The notes: a model not told the origin generated them from the sequence alone. A stretch of 64,000 nt of DNA from JAHEME01 sp034435035 (GCA_034435035.1 DAOTXW010000009.1:1-64000); one strand, 5' to 3'; counted from the stretch's first letter, positions 1-9,229 are shown. Numbers and translations are program-made.

Positions 1-773
1 ATCGCGGAGCGATCGCGCCCGGGCGAAGGGCCGATCTGGTGATCTTCTCCGATCTCCATAATCCAGTAGCGGAGGAAGTGTATCGTGGGGGATATTGTGT
101 GGCTCGCGGCGGCGAAATGCTTCCCGTAAATGAACCTGGTCGCGATATCAGGCTTCGCAGCTCCATGAACATTCGCTGGGATCGCATCGACTTTTCAATC
201 CCCGCTCAAAGTGCCCGGGTTCGGGTTATTGGCAGCATCGCCAATCAGCTGATCACCGATCATCGGGTGGAATCCGTACGGGAGCAGAATGGAGAGGCGG
301 TGAGCGATCCTGGACGCGATATCCTTAAAATGGCGGTGATTGAGCGACATCGCGCTACCGGCAACATAGGGTTGGGGTTTATCCAGGGAATCGGTCTCCG
401 TTATGGCGCAATCGCTGGTACGGTGGCGCATGATCATCATAACCTGGTGGTAATCGGCGCCGATGATGTCAGCATGATGGCTGCGGCTCGGGCAGTAGCC
501 CAGATGGGGGGTGGCCTTACTGCAGTGGCGGGTGAGCAGGTGCTTGCCCAGTTGCCGCTGCCCGTAGCTGGCTTGATGTCTGATCGGTCGGTGCGCGAGG
601 TGCGTCAGGCGATGGACAGCCTGCTGGCGGCGGCTCACCAGCTCGGGTCGCCGCTGCATGATCCGTTTATGGCCATGAGTTTCATGGCGCTTGAGGTTAT
701 CCCTCACCTCAAACTGACCGATGTTGGATTGGTGGATGTGGACCGGTTTGAGGTGGTCGATCTGTTTGTGTGA
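1..773 (+). CDS. ade: Adenine deaminase, C-terminal part (5' end outside window)
   Basis: Converts adenine to hypoxanthine and ammonia in the cytoplasm. The open frame enters from the left edge (first full codon at position 3) with an amidohydrolase-type IAPGRRADLV segment. The C-terminal adenine deaminase domain follows: the TDHR motif, a GNIGLGFIQG segment, a histidine-rich HDHHN motif and the closing LPLPVAGLMSD segment typical of Ade. The metal-binding TIM barrel lies outside the window. An apparent GTG start at 39 is only an internal codon. Its place ahead of ygeY and ygeW fits entry of adenine into a purine-degradation route. Assignment is by family motifs and is firm for the visible part. 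Confidence 0.9.
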   Translation, partial: RGAIAPGRRADLVIFSDLHNPVAEEVYRGGYCVARGGEMLPVNEPGRDIRLRSSMNIRWDRIDFSIPAQSARVRVIGSIANQLITDHRVESVREQNGEAVSDPGRDILKMAVIERHRATGNIGLGFIQGIGLRYGAIAGTVAHDHHNLVVIGADDVSMMAAARAVAQMGGGLTAVAGEQVLAQLPLPVAGLMSDRSVREVRQAMDSLLAAAHQLGSPLHDPFMAMSFMALEVIPHLKLTDVGLVDVDRFEVVDLFV

Positions 774-851
774 TACTGTTCGCCTGGTTAGCGACGAGCG
801 CTTGACACCCTGCTGGAGCTGTCCCCTTTCCTCCCAAGGAGATAACAAAGC

Positions 852-2060
852 ATGATCGATCCGCTGGTGGTCGACAGACTCAAAAGCCATATCAGCGCCT
901 GGAGCGACGATATTATTCATTTTTTGAAGGATCTATGCGCCATTCCCAGCTATGACAGCCAGATTCGTGAAGTTGGTGAGCGCGCCGCAGCAGAAATGAA
1001 GCAACTTGGCTTTGATGAGGTCTGGTTTGACAGGATGGGAAACATCATCGGGCGAATCGGCAGTGGGCCGGTGAAGCTGCTCTATGATAGCCACATCGAC
1101 ACAGTTGGCATCGGGGACCCCGATGAATGGGCCTGGGATCCCTTCACCGGCAAGGTGGAGAACGGGATCTTCTATGCGCGTGGCGCATGCGACGAGAAGA
1201 ACAGCACCCCCGGGATGGTCTACGGGCTGGCGGCTGCTCGTGATCTGGGTCTGTTGGAGGGGATTACCGGCTACTACTTTGGCAACATGGAAGAGTGGTG
1301 TGACGGAATTGCCCCTAATTCGCTGGTGGTGACCGAAGGGATCCGCCCTGATTATGTGGTGATTGGCGAACCTACTCGGATGCAGGTCTATCGAGGGCAT
1401 AAAGGCCGCGTTGAGATGCAAGTAGTCGCCAAGGGGAAGAGCGCGCATGCGGCCAGCAATTACCTGGGCGACAATGCGATCTACAAGATCATGCCCGTTA
1501 TCCAGGCCATCAGCGAGATGGAGCCTATGCTGGGCGATGATCCGTTTCTGGGGCATGGCCGGATCACGATAACGGATATGAAGGTAGAAACCCCCAGCAT
1601 CAATGCGGTGCCGAACGAGGCGCGCATCTTCATTGATCGGCGCATCACTTTCGGGGAAGACCCCCAGGCGGTCTTTGAGCAAGTCAAGAAGGTGATTGGC
1701 GATCGCCAGGATATTGAAGCCAGTATCCTCTTCTATGAGGAACCCAGCTACACGGGCTTTGTGTTCAAGGTAGACAAGATATTTCCTGCCTGGGTGCTCC
1801 CGGAAGATGATGTGTTTGTCCAGATGGGCGTTCAGGCAGCTGAAATCCTCTGGGGAGTTCGGCCTGCTACAGGTAAATGGGATTTCTCGACCAATGGCAC
1901 CTACTGGATGGGCAAGGCAGGGATCCCCAGCATTGGGTTTGGCCCCGGCGACGAGGTCCATGCTCATACGGTGATTGACCAGGTTCCGCTGAAAGATGTT
2001 GTCCGCTCGACAGAGTGGTATGCTTTGTTGCCGGGCCTGGTCTCCCGGATCAGGCAGTGA
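852..2060 (+). CDS. ygeY: YgeY-type selenium metabolism-linked M20 hydrolase
   Basis: 402-residue metallohydrolase of the M20/ArgE/DapE superfamily. Metal ligands are visible at H81 and D83 (SHIDTVG) and D114 (GACDEK), and an acidic pair E147-E148 (MEEWCDG) follows. A late histidine lies in the EVHAHTV segment. An AAGGAG ribosome site at 836-841 is 10 bases before the ATG. The family is named for its link to selenium-dependent molybdenum hydroxylase loci, and in gut bacteria ygeY belongs to the gene set needed for anaerobic urate breakdown. Its exact substrate is not settled; cleavage of an open-chain acyl-amino or ureido purine product is an inference. It is followed 31 bases later by ygeW. 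Confidence 0.9.
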   Translation: MIDPLVVDRLKSHISAWSDDIIHFLKDLCAIPSYDSQIREVGERAAAEMKQLGFDEVWFDRMGNIIGRIGSGPVKLLYDSHIDTVGIGDPDEWAWDPFTGKVENGIFYARGACDEKNSTPGMVYGLAAARDLGLLEGITGYYFGNMEEWCDGIAPNSLVVTEGIRPDYVVIGEPTRMQVYRGHKGRVEMQVVAKGKSAHAASNYLGDNAIYKIMPVIQAISEMEPMLGDDPFLGHGRITITDMKVETPSINAVPNEARIFIDRRITFGEDPQAVFEQVKKVIGDRQDIEASILFYEEPSYTGFVFKVDKIFPAWVLPEDDVFVQMGVQAAEILWGVRPATGKWDFSTNGTYWMGKAGIPSIGFGPGDEVHAHTVIDQVPLKDVVRSTEWYALLPGLVSRIRQ

Positions 2061-2091
2061 TTCTTTCCCAAGACAAGGAGCAGTCGCTGAG

Positions 2092-3072
2092 ATGCAAACC
2101 GACCTGCGCGGACGTGACCTCATCACAACACAGGAATGGACCCGGGACGAAATTGAGACACTCCTGGATGTGGCCTGGGACCTCAAACGCAAGCGTGCGA
2201 TAGGCGAACCCCATCCGATCCTGCGCGATAAAGTGCTGGCGATGCTGTTCTTCTTCACCAGTACCCGGACGCGCGCCAGCTTCGAGGCAGGGATGGCCCA
2301 GCTGGGTGGACACGCGATGTTCATCGACAGCGAAACCACACAGATATCGCATGGTGATACAGCTCGCGAAATCGGGGAGATCCTCGGGCGGTACTCGGAT
2401 GGAATCGCCATCCGCCAGTGCGACTGGGATTTCGGCAACCGCTACATCCGCGAGGTTGCCGAAGCAAGCCGGGTTCCAGTACTGAATATGCAATGTGATA
2501 TTTACCACCCCTTCCAGATCCTGGCCGATCTGATGACCATCATGGAGAACTTTGGCCGTGATCTGCGCGGCAAGACGATCAATGTCAGCTGGGCGTATGC
2601 TGCCAGCTACCAGAAGCCAATCTCTGTGCCGCAGGATCTCATCCTCATGATGACACGCTTTGGGATGAACGTCAGGCTGAGCCACCCACCAGAATACAGA
2701 TTGATGCCGGAGATCATGGAGCAGGCTGCGGCCAATGCGCGCCAGAGCGGCGGCTCTTTGGAAGTGCTGCATGACTTCAATGCCGGGTTTGTAGGCGCAG
2801 ATATCGTGTACCCCAAGAGTTGGGGAGCTCTGCTGACGACCACGGACAAGGAAGAGTCAGCGCGTATTGGTAAGCAGTATATCGATTGGATCTGCGACGA
2901 ACAGCGCATGGCGCTGGCTAACCGCGATGCTATCTACATGCACTGCCTGCCCGCCGATCGGAATATTGAAGTCACCGATGCCGTGATCGAGGGTCCGCAG
3001 AGCCGGGTATACGACGAGGCCGAGAATCGTCTGCATGTACAAAAGGCTGCTATGGCTCTGACCATGCGCTAG
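2092..3072 (+). CDS. ygeW: YgeW-type knotted carbamoyltransferase
   Basis: 326-residue member of the aspartate/ornithine carbamoyltransferase superfamily. The carbamoyl-phosphate motif STRTR is at residues 57-61 and the HCLP motif at 284-287, followed by the DRNIEVTD segment typical of YgeW. The frame is open further upstream, but ATG 2092 is chosen because AAGGAG (2075-2080) lies 11 bases ahead and the protein then begins at the family's usual point. With carbamate kinase next door it likely works in the catabolic direction, releasing carbamoyl phosphate from a carbamoylated purine breakdown product. The true substrate of YgeW is not firmly established. Confidence 0.9.
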   Translation: MQTDLRGRDLITTQEWTRDEIETLLDVAWDLKRKRAIGEPHPILRDKVLAMLFFFTSTRTRASFEAGMAQLGGHAMFIDSETTQISHGDTAREIGEILGRYSDGIAIRQCDWDFGNRYIREVAEASRVPVLNMQCDIYHPFQILADLMTIMENFGRDLRGKTINVSWAYAASYQKPISVPQDLILMMTRFGMNVRLSHPPEYRLMPEIMEQAAANARQSGGSLEVLHDFNAGFVGADIVYPKSWGALLTTTDKEESARIGKQYIDWICDEQRMALANRDAIYMHCLPADRNIEVTDAVIEGPQSRVYDEAENRLHVQKAAMALTMR

Positions 3073-3097
3073 CACCAGGAAAGGAGTTGAGGATCCC

Positions 3098-4051
3098 ATG
3101 AACCTACAGCAGCGTAAGCTGGCTGCGGTTGCGGTTGGAGGCAATTCCTTAATCCGTGATAGTGCTTATCCTGACGTCCCACACCAGTGGGATGCGGTTC
3201 GGGAAACCTGTACGCACATTGCCGAAATGGTCGAGCAGGGCTGGAACCTGGTCATTACCCATGGCAATGGGCCGCAGGTGGGCTTCATTCTGCGGCGCGC
3301 TGAACTGGCTTCCAGCGAGGTCCACCCTGTCCCTCTGGATTTGATAGGCGCGGACACACAGGGCTCAATCGGGTACATGCTTCAACAAGCGTTAGAGAAT
3401 GAATTCCGCCGACGCAGGCTGGACCGCAATGTTGTATCGGTTGTCACTCAGGTGCTGGTAGATCGTGATGATCCGGCTTTTGGCGATCCCACCAAGCCGA
3501 TCGGCGGCTACCTGGATGCCAAACAGGCAGATCAGTTTCGAGCTGAAGGATGGAAGGTTATCGATGATGCCGGGCGCGGGCTGCGACGAGTCATTGCTTC
3601 CCCGCGCCCCCGGCAAATTGTGGAGCTTGATGCCATCAATGCCCTGCTCGGGCAGGGATTTGTGGTGATCGGGGTTGGGGGGGGTGGCATCCCGGTCGTG
3701 GAGAACGATCGCGGGGAACTCAGGTCGGCTCCGCCATCGGTGATTGACAAAGACCATGCCACTGCGCTGTTGGCCATTGGTGTCAAAGCAGACATGTTCC
3801 TGATCTCGACAGGCGTTGAGCGGGTGGCTCTCAACTTTAACAAGCCCAGCCAGAAGTGGCTGGATCACCTGACTCTTGACGAAGCGCGCAAATACTTGGA
3901 TGAAGGTCACTTTGCCCGGGGGAGCATGCAGCCTAAAATAGAGGCTGTCGTAACGTTCCTTGAACAGGGGGGCCGGCAGGCGCTGATCACAAACCCTGAG
4001 AATATTGCGCGGGCCCTGGCTGGTCAGACGGGAACGTGGATTACGCCCTGA
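3098..4051 (+). CDS. arcC: Carbamate kinase (YqeA/ArcC family)
   Basis: 317 residues, the usual length of the family. It moves phosphate from carbamoyl phosphate to ADP, giving ATP, ammonia and CO2; this is the energy-yielding step of fermentative purine or arginine breakdown. Visible motifs are VGGNSLI near the N terminus, the THGNGPQVG loop, the glycine-rich GVGGGGIPVV segment and STGVERVALNFNKP. The ATG is preceded by a strong GGAAAGGAG at 3078-3086. No arginine deiminase or ornithine transcarbamylase is present; the partner is YgeW, so a yqeA-like role in purine catabolism is inferred. Confidence 0.93.
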   Translation: MNLQQRKLAAVAVGGNSLIRDSAYPDVPHQWDAVRETCTHIAEMVEQGWNLVITHGNGPQVGFILRRAELASSEVHPVPLDLIGADTQGSIGYMLQQALENEFRRRRLDRNVVSVVTQVLVDRDDPAFGDPTKPIGGYLDAKQADQFRAEGWKVIDDAGRGLRRVIASPRPRQIVELDAINALLGQGFVVIGVGGGGIPVVENDRGELRSAPPSVIDKDHATALLAIGVKADMFLISTGVERVALNFNKPSQKWLDHLTLDEARKYLDEGHFARGSMQPKIEAVVTFLEQGGRQALITNPENIARALAGQTGTWITP

Positions 4052-4140
4052 ATTCGCACTGGCAAGGAGGTGGTGCTCGGCCCGGTAGTATGCAATGGCT
4101 CCGATGGCGATCGGTTCTTTCAAGGAGTAAGGAGAGACCA

Positions 4141-5376
4141 ATGAAGCACAATCGACATCTCTGGCTGATTCTATCCGCGCTGAGTGTAGCCCTGATTCTG
4201 GCCGCCTGCGCCCCTGCCGCCACGGAAGGCGAGGCTCCCGCTGAGGAGGAGCCTGCCGAGGCTGAAGAGTTTGTGTTTGGCATGATCCTCGTGGGGCCCA
4301 AGAATGATCGCGGCTGGAGCCAGGCACATTTTGAGGGCGGCCAGTACGTTGAGGAGAACCTTCCTGGCGCCCGGATGATCGTCTTTGAAAAGCTCAACCC
4401 TGCAGACCAGCCAGAAGCTACAGTTGAAGGTGTCGTCGATGACATGGTCGCACAGGGCGCGAAGCTGATCTTCCTCACGTCAGATGAGTTTGAGGAAGAT
4501 ACTATAGGGGCTGCTGAAAAGTACCCTGATGTGAAGTTTATAATGGTGTCCGGTGACGATGCCTGGGCTGAGGGCCAGGATGCAGGCAAAGCTCCCCCCA
4601 ACGTGGGCAATGTGATGGGTCGCATGGAGGACATGAAGGCTATTGCCGGCTGCGCTGCTGCGCTGGCGACGGAGAAAGGCAGCCTGGCTTATCTAGGTCC
4701 CCTGATTAACTTCGAGACGCGGCGTCTTGCTTCCTCCGTGTATCTGGGCGCACGCTACTGCTATGAAGCCTACCGCGGCCTGAATCCAGCCGACCTGGAA
4801 TTCACAGTTACCTGGATCGGCTTCTGGTTCAATATCCCCGGCGTGACCCTGGATCCCACTGAAGTCACCAACCAGTTCTTCGACAGCGGCGCTGATGTTG
4901 TCATCAGCGGCATCGACACCACAGAAGGCATTGTGGTAGCCGGACAGCGGGCAGCGGCGGACGAGAAAGTCTTTGCCATCCCCTATGACTTTGAAGGGGC
5001 CTGTGAGGAAGCGCCCTTCATCTGTCTGGGAGTGCCATATTTTAACTGGGGCCCCGCTTACCTGGAATATGCCACCCAGGTCAAGGAAGGGACGTGGGAG
5101 CAGGGGTTCGCCTGGAACGGGCCAGCCTGGGATGCGCTCACCGACAATACCAAGACAGCGGTAGGCTGGGTCACCGGCCCGGGCCTCGCTGACGAGCAGA
5201 AGGCCAATCTGGATGACTTCATTGCCAAGCTGGCAAGTGGTGAAGTCAATGTCTGGACCGGGCCCATCAATCTGCAGGATGGCAGCGAGTACATTGCTGC
5301 TGGTGAAACAGCGACTGATGTGCAGATCTGGTATCTGCCGCAGCTGCTCGAAGGTATGACTGGCCCGAGTGAGTAG
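4141..5376 (+). CDS. BMP-family nucleoside/purine-binding lipoprotein of an ABC transporter
   Basis: 411-residue extracellular solute-binding lipoprotein of the basic membrane protein (Med/PnrA) family. The signal peptide ends in a lipobox LAAC with C23 as the lipidated residue, followed by a Glu/Ala-rich linker and the domain start FGMILVGPKNDRGW. BMP proteins with RbsA-like ATPases and two permeases take up nucleosides or related compounds; here a purine or urate-related substrate is likely from context. The start at 4141 is fixed by the tandem ribosome sites AAGGAG (4122-4127) and AAGGAGAG (4129-4136) and by the signal peptide. It is the first gene of a four-gene transporter. Confidence 0.9.
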   Translation: MKHNRHLWLILSALSVALILAACAPAATEGEAPAEEEPAEAEEFVFGMILVGPKNDRGWSQAHFEGGQYVEENLPGARMIVFEKLNPADQPEATVEGVVDDMVAQGAKLIFLTSDEFEEDTIGAAEKYPDVKFIMVSGDDAWAEGQDAGKAPPNVGNVMGRMEDMKAIAGCAAALATEKGSLAYLGPLINFETRRLASSVYLGARYCYEAYRGLNPADLEFTVTWIGFWFNIPGVTLDPTEVTNQFFDSGADVVISGIDTTEGIVVAGQRAAADEKVFAIPYDFEGACEEAPFICLGVPYFNWGPAYLEYATQVKEGTWEQGFAWNGPAWDALTDNTKTAVGWVTGPGLADEQKANLDDFIAKLASGEVNVWTGPINLQDGSEYIAAGETATDVQIWYLPQLLEGMTGPSE

Positions 5377-5409
5377 AAGGGCAGAGCGTAGTATCTGGCA
5401 GGGGTAGCG

Positions 5410-5434
5410 GAGAGCGGCTGTCGTGGCCGCTCTC
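5410..5434 (+). promoter_or_regulatory. Intercistronic hairpin between binding protein and ATPase genes
   Basis: A perfect 9-bp inverted repeat, GAGAGCGGC / GCCGCTCTC, with a 7-base loop. It is not followed by a T run. Placed 33 bases after the lipoprotein stop and before the ATPase gene, it resembles the stabilising or attenuating hairpins that let the binding protein be made in excess over membrane components. The function is inferred from position. Confidence 0.55.
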
Positions 5435-5493
5435 TGTTATCCGGCCCGATTGTCCGCCAGCATCTGTTGCCCCCGATACTTAAAGAAGGTGCT

Positions 5494-7152
5494 ATGCGCG
5501 TCGAGCTGCAAGACATCCACAAGTATTTCGGCCCTGTCCATGCCAATGAAGGCATATCGCTGACCTTTGAGCCCGGTCGTATCTATGCCCTGCTGGGGGA
5601 GAATGGTGCGGGCAAGAGCACCCTCATGAAGATACTGTCCGGCTACCAGGCGCCGACCAGCGGCCAGATCCGCATTGATGGACGTCCAGTGGCTTTCTCA
5701 ACGCCGGTTGACGCGTTGACTCAGGGCGTTGGGATGCTTTATCAGGACCCGGCGGACTTTCCGCCCCTGAAGGTCATCGAGAATTATCTCCTCGCCTACG
5801 ACAACGTGCTGGTGCTGAAGTTCAACGCTGCCCGACGCACGCTGGAGGAGTATGCCGCGCGCTTCGGGTTTCATATCGATGCATCAGTGCATGTTGATAC
5901 CCTTACGCTGGGCGAGCGCCAGCAGATGGAACTGCTGCGGCTGCTAGCTCTGGGGGCAAGTCTGCTGATTCTCGACGAACCTACAACCGGTATTAGCGCC
6001 GAGCAAAAGGATATCCTGTTCGCTACCATGCGCCGCCTGGCCCATGAGGAGCAGAAGACTATCATCCTGGTTTCTCACAAGCTTGAAGAAGTCCAGGAGT
6101 TGTGCGATGAGGTCGCGGTTCTGCGGCAGGGCAAGCTAGTGGGCATGCGTTCCATTCCCTGTCCGACTGCAGAGCTTGTCCGCTTGATGTTCGGCGAGGA
6201 AGCCGAACGGGTAGCGCCTTACACGTTTGAAACCGGCGCCCCGGCTCTGCGCCTGCAGGATGCAGAATTCGGCGACTTTCGACTCACTGTGCGGAACATA
6301 ACGTTCGATTTGCATGAGGGTGAGGTGCTGGGGCTGGCCGGTCTGGAGGGCAGCGGCCAGAGCTTGCTTCTTCAGGCCTGCGCCGGCCTGATACCTGTCC
6401 GCAAGGGCCGTCTGCTGCTGGATGGCGCTGTGATGGCGGGCCGGCGCTCACCCGTGTTCTGGCTGCCGTGGCTGGCTGCTGTCTTTCTGGCGATGCGCAT
6501 CGCCCTACTGGTTGCTGCCAGGGTGCGCGGCGAGATAGGTATGCTTGAGCTGGCAAGTGAAGTCTTTGCCGCCACTCTCATCGCGGCTGGGGTCTGGCTG
6601 GCTGGAGTCGTGCTGGTTACGTTAACAAGCCAACTTCCCTACCATCAGTTTCAGCAGCAGGGAGGCGCTTATGTGCCTGCGGGGCGGCTTGAAGAAGGGC
6701 TGGTACCCGGGCTTACGCTCACGGAGCACATGGCTCTGGTTGAGCCCGGCAACTCGTTCTTTGTGGACTGGGCTCGCGCCAGAGAGACGGTAGCCAGTCG
6801 CATCCGCCAGTTCAATGTGGTGGGCCGACCCGATTCGCAGGTGGATGAGCTTTCCGGGGGTAATCAGCAGCGTGCTATGCTCGCCCTGCTCAAAAGCCCC
6901 CTGCGCCTGCTGCTGCTTGAGCACCCTACTCGCGGGCTGGATGTCACCTCTGCAAACTGGATATGGAGCCTGTTTCAAGAGCGCCGCCGTGAAGGGACGG
7001 CGATCATGTTCGTATCAGCAGACCTCGATGAACTGCTGGAACACAGCGACCGGATCGCCGTTTTCTCCGGGGGCGCCCTGCTGCGAATCGTCAGCGCCTG
7101 CAGCACATCGGTGAGTGAGTTGGGGCACCTGATCGGAGGCGAGCAGACATGA
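5494..7152 (+). CDS. RbsA/NupA-like tandem ABC ATPase with membrane-like insertion in second domain
   Basis: 552-residue protein with two fused ABC ATPase domains, energising the BMP transporter. Domain 1 (about 1-240) has Walker A GENGAGKS, signature-like TLGERQQ, Walker B LLILDEPTTG and switch histidine SHKLEE. Domain 2 (about 250-552) has the degenerate Walker A GLEGSGQS common in this subfamily, signature LSGGNQQ, and LLLLEHPTRGLD in which the usual Asp-Glu is Glu-His. Between Walker A and the YVPAGR segment lies an extra stretch (about residues 318-383) containing two hydrophobic runs, 321-341 and 358-378; ordinary RbsA-like proteins have only about 45 residues in this interval. The frame stays intact across it. 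ATG 5494 is chosen because homology starts there, though the ribosome site (AAGAAGG) is close. Confidence 0.85.
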   Translation: MRVELQDIHKYFGPVHANEGISLTFEPGRIYALLGENGAGKSTLMKILSGYQAPTSGQIRIDGRPVAFSTPVDALTQGVGMLYQDPADFPPLKVIENYLLAYDNVLVLKFNAARRTLEEYAARFGFHIDASVHVDTLTLGERQQMELLRLLALGASLLILDEPTTGISAEQKDILFATMRRLAHEEQKTIILVSHKLEEVQELCDEVAVLRQGKLVGMRSIPCPTAELVRLMFGEEAERVAPYTFETGAPALRLQDAEFGDFRLTVRNITFDLHEGEVLGLAGLEGSGQSLLLQACAGLIPVRKGRLLLDGAVMAGRRSPVFWLPWLAAVFLAMRIALLVAARVRGEIGMLELASEVFAATLIAAGVWLAGVVLVTLTSQLPYHQFQQQGGAYVPAGRLEEGLVPGLTLTEHMALVEPGNSFFVDWARARETVASRIRQFNVVGRPDSQVDELSGGNQQRAMLALLKSPLRLLLLEHPTRGLDVTSANWIWSLFQERRREGTAIMFVSADLDELLEHSDRIAVFSGGALLRIVSACSTSVSELGHLIGGEQT

Positions 7153-8222
7153 GGCGCGAGCAACTTGTGAGGTCGGTATGGCCCGCACTGCCTGTGTTGC
7201 TGGCCGCCGTGCTGGTCACTTTGCTGCTGGTGCTGGTCAGCGATGATTCACCACTGGTTACCTTTGAGGCGCTATGGAGCGGGTCTTTCGGATCGGCTGA
7301 ACGTACGTTCAGTACGCTGGCGTTCTGGGTGCCGCTGCTGCTCTGTGCAACAGGTCTGCTGGTGACCTTTACCGCCGGCCTGTGGAATATCGGTGTTGAG
7401 GGGCAGATGGTGATAGGAGCGATAGCGGCCAGCGCCGTTGCGCTCAAGATTGCCGCTGCCAACCCGGCCATCCCTGGCTGGCTGATCATCCTGATCGAGA
7501 TTGTTGCGGCAATGACCGCAGGAGCGCTATGGGCAGCTCTGGCCGCTGTGCTCAAGATCCGCGGCGGGGTGCACGAGATTTTTGGAGGGGTTGCCCTCAA
7601 TAGCCTGGCGATCATCGCCACAAACTATCTCATCTCAGGGCCCTGGCAGCCACCAGAAGGTGGGACCTTCCGCGGCACGCAGCCCTTTCCTGATCAGGCT
7701 CTACTGCCATTACTGGGTGAAACCCGCTTCAGCCCGCTGTCGCTAGCATTGGCTCTGGCGGCGATGGGGGCGGTGGTAGTCACACTCCGTGGGACCCAAT
7801 GGGGCCTCAGGCTGAAGGCGCTCGGGCACAGCCTGCGCTCGGCATTCATTCTTGGCGTATCAAGCGAGCGTGAAGCCCTGGTGGCCATGATGTTCTGCGG
7901 CGCTCTGGCCGGGCTGGCTGGCGCAGTGCGTGTGCTGAGCTGGTTTGATAGCCTGCGCCAGAGTATATCGGGGGGGATTGGCTTCCTGGCCATCCTGATT
8001 GTGCTGTTAGCCGGTATGCGCCCCATCTGGACTCTGGTGATAGCCCTGTTCTTCTCGGCGCTCCTGAATGGTGGGACCATTGTCCAGCTCCGGACGCAGC
8101 TGCATTCCTCTTTGAGCGGAATTATCCAGGGAGCGCTGGTGCTGTTCGTGCTCCTTTTTGGGGACTACAGCCGTTTATTCCGGTCCAGGCCAGCCCCCGG
8201 TGAGAGAGAGGCGGATCAATGA
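7149..8222 (+). CDS. ABC transporter permease, BMP-nucleoside type (NupB/YufP-like)
   Basis: 357-residue polytopic inner-membrane protein of the branched-chain amino acid/ribose permease superfamily. It begins with a hydrophobic segment (residues 10-30) and carries the family stretch TFTAGLWNIGVEGQMVIGA, where the G-x-x-N-I-G-V-E-G-Q core is characteristic. The ATG overlaps the ATPase stop by 4 bases (ATGA), so translation is coupled. It pairs with the following permease to form the channel. The substrate is inferred from the BMP binding protein; nothing in the permease itself fixes it. Confidence 0.9.
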   Translation: MRREQLVRSVWPALPVLLAAVLVTLLLVLVSDDSPLVTFEALWSGSFGSAERTFSTLAFWVPLLLCATGLLVTFTAGLWNIGVEGQMVIGAIAASAVALKIAAANPAIPGWLIILIEIVAAMTAGALWAALAAVLKIRGGVHEIFGGVALNSLAIIATNYLISGPWQPPEGGTFRGTQPFPDQALLPLLGETRFSPLSLALALAAMGAVVVTLRGTQWGLRLKALGHSLRSAFILGVSSEREALVAMMFCGALAGLAGAVRVLSWFDSLRQSISGGIGFLAILIVLLAGMRPIWTLVIALFFSALLNGGTIVQLRTQLHSSLSGIIQGALVLFVLLFGDYSRLFRSRPAPGEREADQ

Positions 8223-9223
8223 ACGAGTCACAGATCGTCATCGTGATCGCGTCGATCATCGCTCAAAGTGCACCGCTTATGCTGGCGGTTACAGGGGAGA
8301 CCATCACGGAACGGGTGGGCGTGATTAACCTTTCCCTGGATGGCACGATGATGGTCTCAGCGATGGCCGGCTTCGTGGTTGCCCTCAACGTTAGCAGCCT
8401 GCCGGGTATGACGGGGAACATGGTGCCGGTTCTGATCGGATTCCTCACAGCCGCCCTGATCGGGGTACTGGTTGCACTGCTGATTGCCTGGGGCAGCATA
8501 CGTCTGAAGCAGGATCAGGTCGCCATCGGTTTTGTACTGACCCTGCTTCTGGCGGACGTGGCCAACTTTGTCGGTCAGAAATACACCCATATCCCCGGCC
8601 CTTCCGTACAGTTCATGCCTATCCCGATCTTGAAGGATATCCCTCTGCTGGGGCCTATTCTGTTTGGTCATGATCTTCTCATCTATGCCACCTTCGTGAT
8701 CATAGCCACCGCCTGGTGGTGGATGTACCGCACGCAGCCCGGCCTCCAATTGCGTGGAGTGGGCGAGCGGCCGCAGTCGGCGTTTGCGCGGGGCGTGGCC
8801 GTCACCTTCACCCGCTACCTGTACACGGCCATTGGCGGGGCTCTGATCGGGATTGCGGGCGCAGCTTATTCGCTGGATATCAAGCTGGGGTGGAGCGATA
8901 ATCATATTCTGGGCATTGGCTGGATTGCACTGGCCATCGTCATTTTTGGCGGCTGGAATCCGGTGCGCGGTGCGTTGGGAGCGTTGTTGTTCGGGTTGAC
9001 CAAGTATATTGCCACAGTTCTTCAACAGTCCTTCCCTGAAGTACCGGTCGTTCTGTTCAATACGCTCCAGTGGCTACTGATGCTGGGCGTTCTGCTGATC
9101 GTAGGCAGTGATACCAGTAAGCGGCTGATCGAATTCGCACCGCGGCCGCTTCAACGCCCTCTGGCGCGTGCCCTTCGGGTTTCCAAGCCGCAGGCCCTGG
9201 GCCAGGCTTTTATTGAGGACTAG
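8219..9223 (+). CDS. ABC transporter permease, BMP-nucleoside type (NupC/YufQ-like)
   Basis: 334-residue second permease of the transporter. The family core TERVGVINLSLDGTMMVSA is at residues 30-48, followed by several hydrophobic helices and the late GIGWIALAIVIFGGWNPVRG segment. The ATG overlaps the preceding stop by 4 bases (ATGA). Binding protein, tandem ATPase and two non-identical permeases in this order are the hallmark of nucleoside importers such as Bacillus NupNOPQ. The next gene starts 6 bases later, so the importer belongs to the same transcript as the downstream PLP enzyme. Confidence 0.9.
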   Translation: MNESQIVIVIASIIAQSAPLMLAVTGETITERVGVINLSLDGTMMVSAMAGFVVALNVSSLPGMTGNMVPVLIGFLTAALIGVLVALLIAWGSIRLKQDQVAIGFVLTLLLADVANFVGQKYTHIPGPSVQFMPIPILKDIPLLGPILFGHDLLIYATFVIIATAWWWMYRTQPGLQLRGVGERPQSAFARGVAVTFTRYLYTAIGGALIGIAGAAYSLDIKLGWSDNHILGIGWIALAIVIFGGWNPVRGALGALLFGLTKYIATVLQQSFPEVPVVLFNTLQWLLMLGVLLIVGSDTSKRLIEFAPRPLQRPLARALRVSKPQALGQAFIED

Positions 9224-9229
9224 CTGACT

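Noticed and set aside
933..2438. 501-codon open frame on the minus strand, and similar long antisense frames at 3392-4327, 9422-10930, 26861-27844 and on the plus strand at 53755-54744
   Set aside because: They lie opposite well-recognised genes with conserved motifs, have no family motifs of their own and reflect codon bias in GC-rich DNA.
6445..6640. Inserted hydrophobic stretch of the ABC ATPase as a frameshift or fused permease fragment
   Set aside because: The same reading frame carries recognisable ATPase sequence on both sides, and the stretch does not resemble the adjacent permeases.
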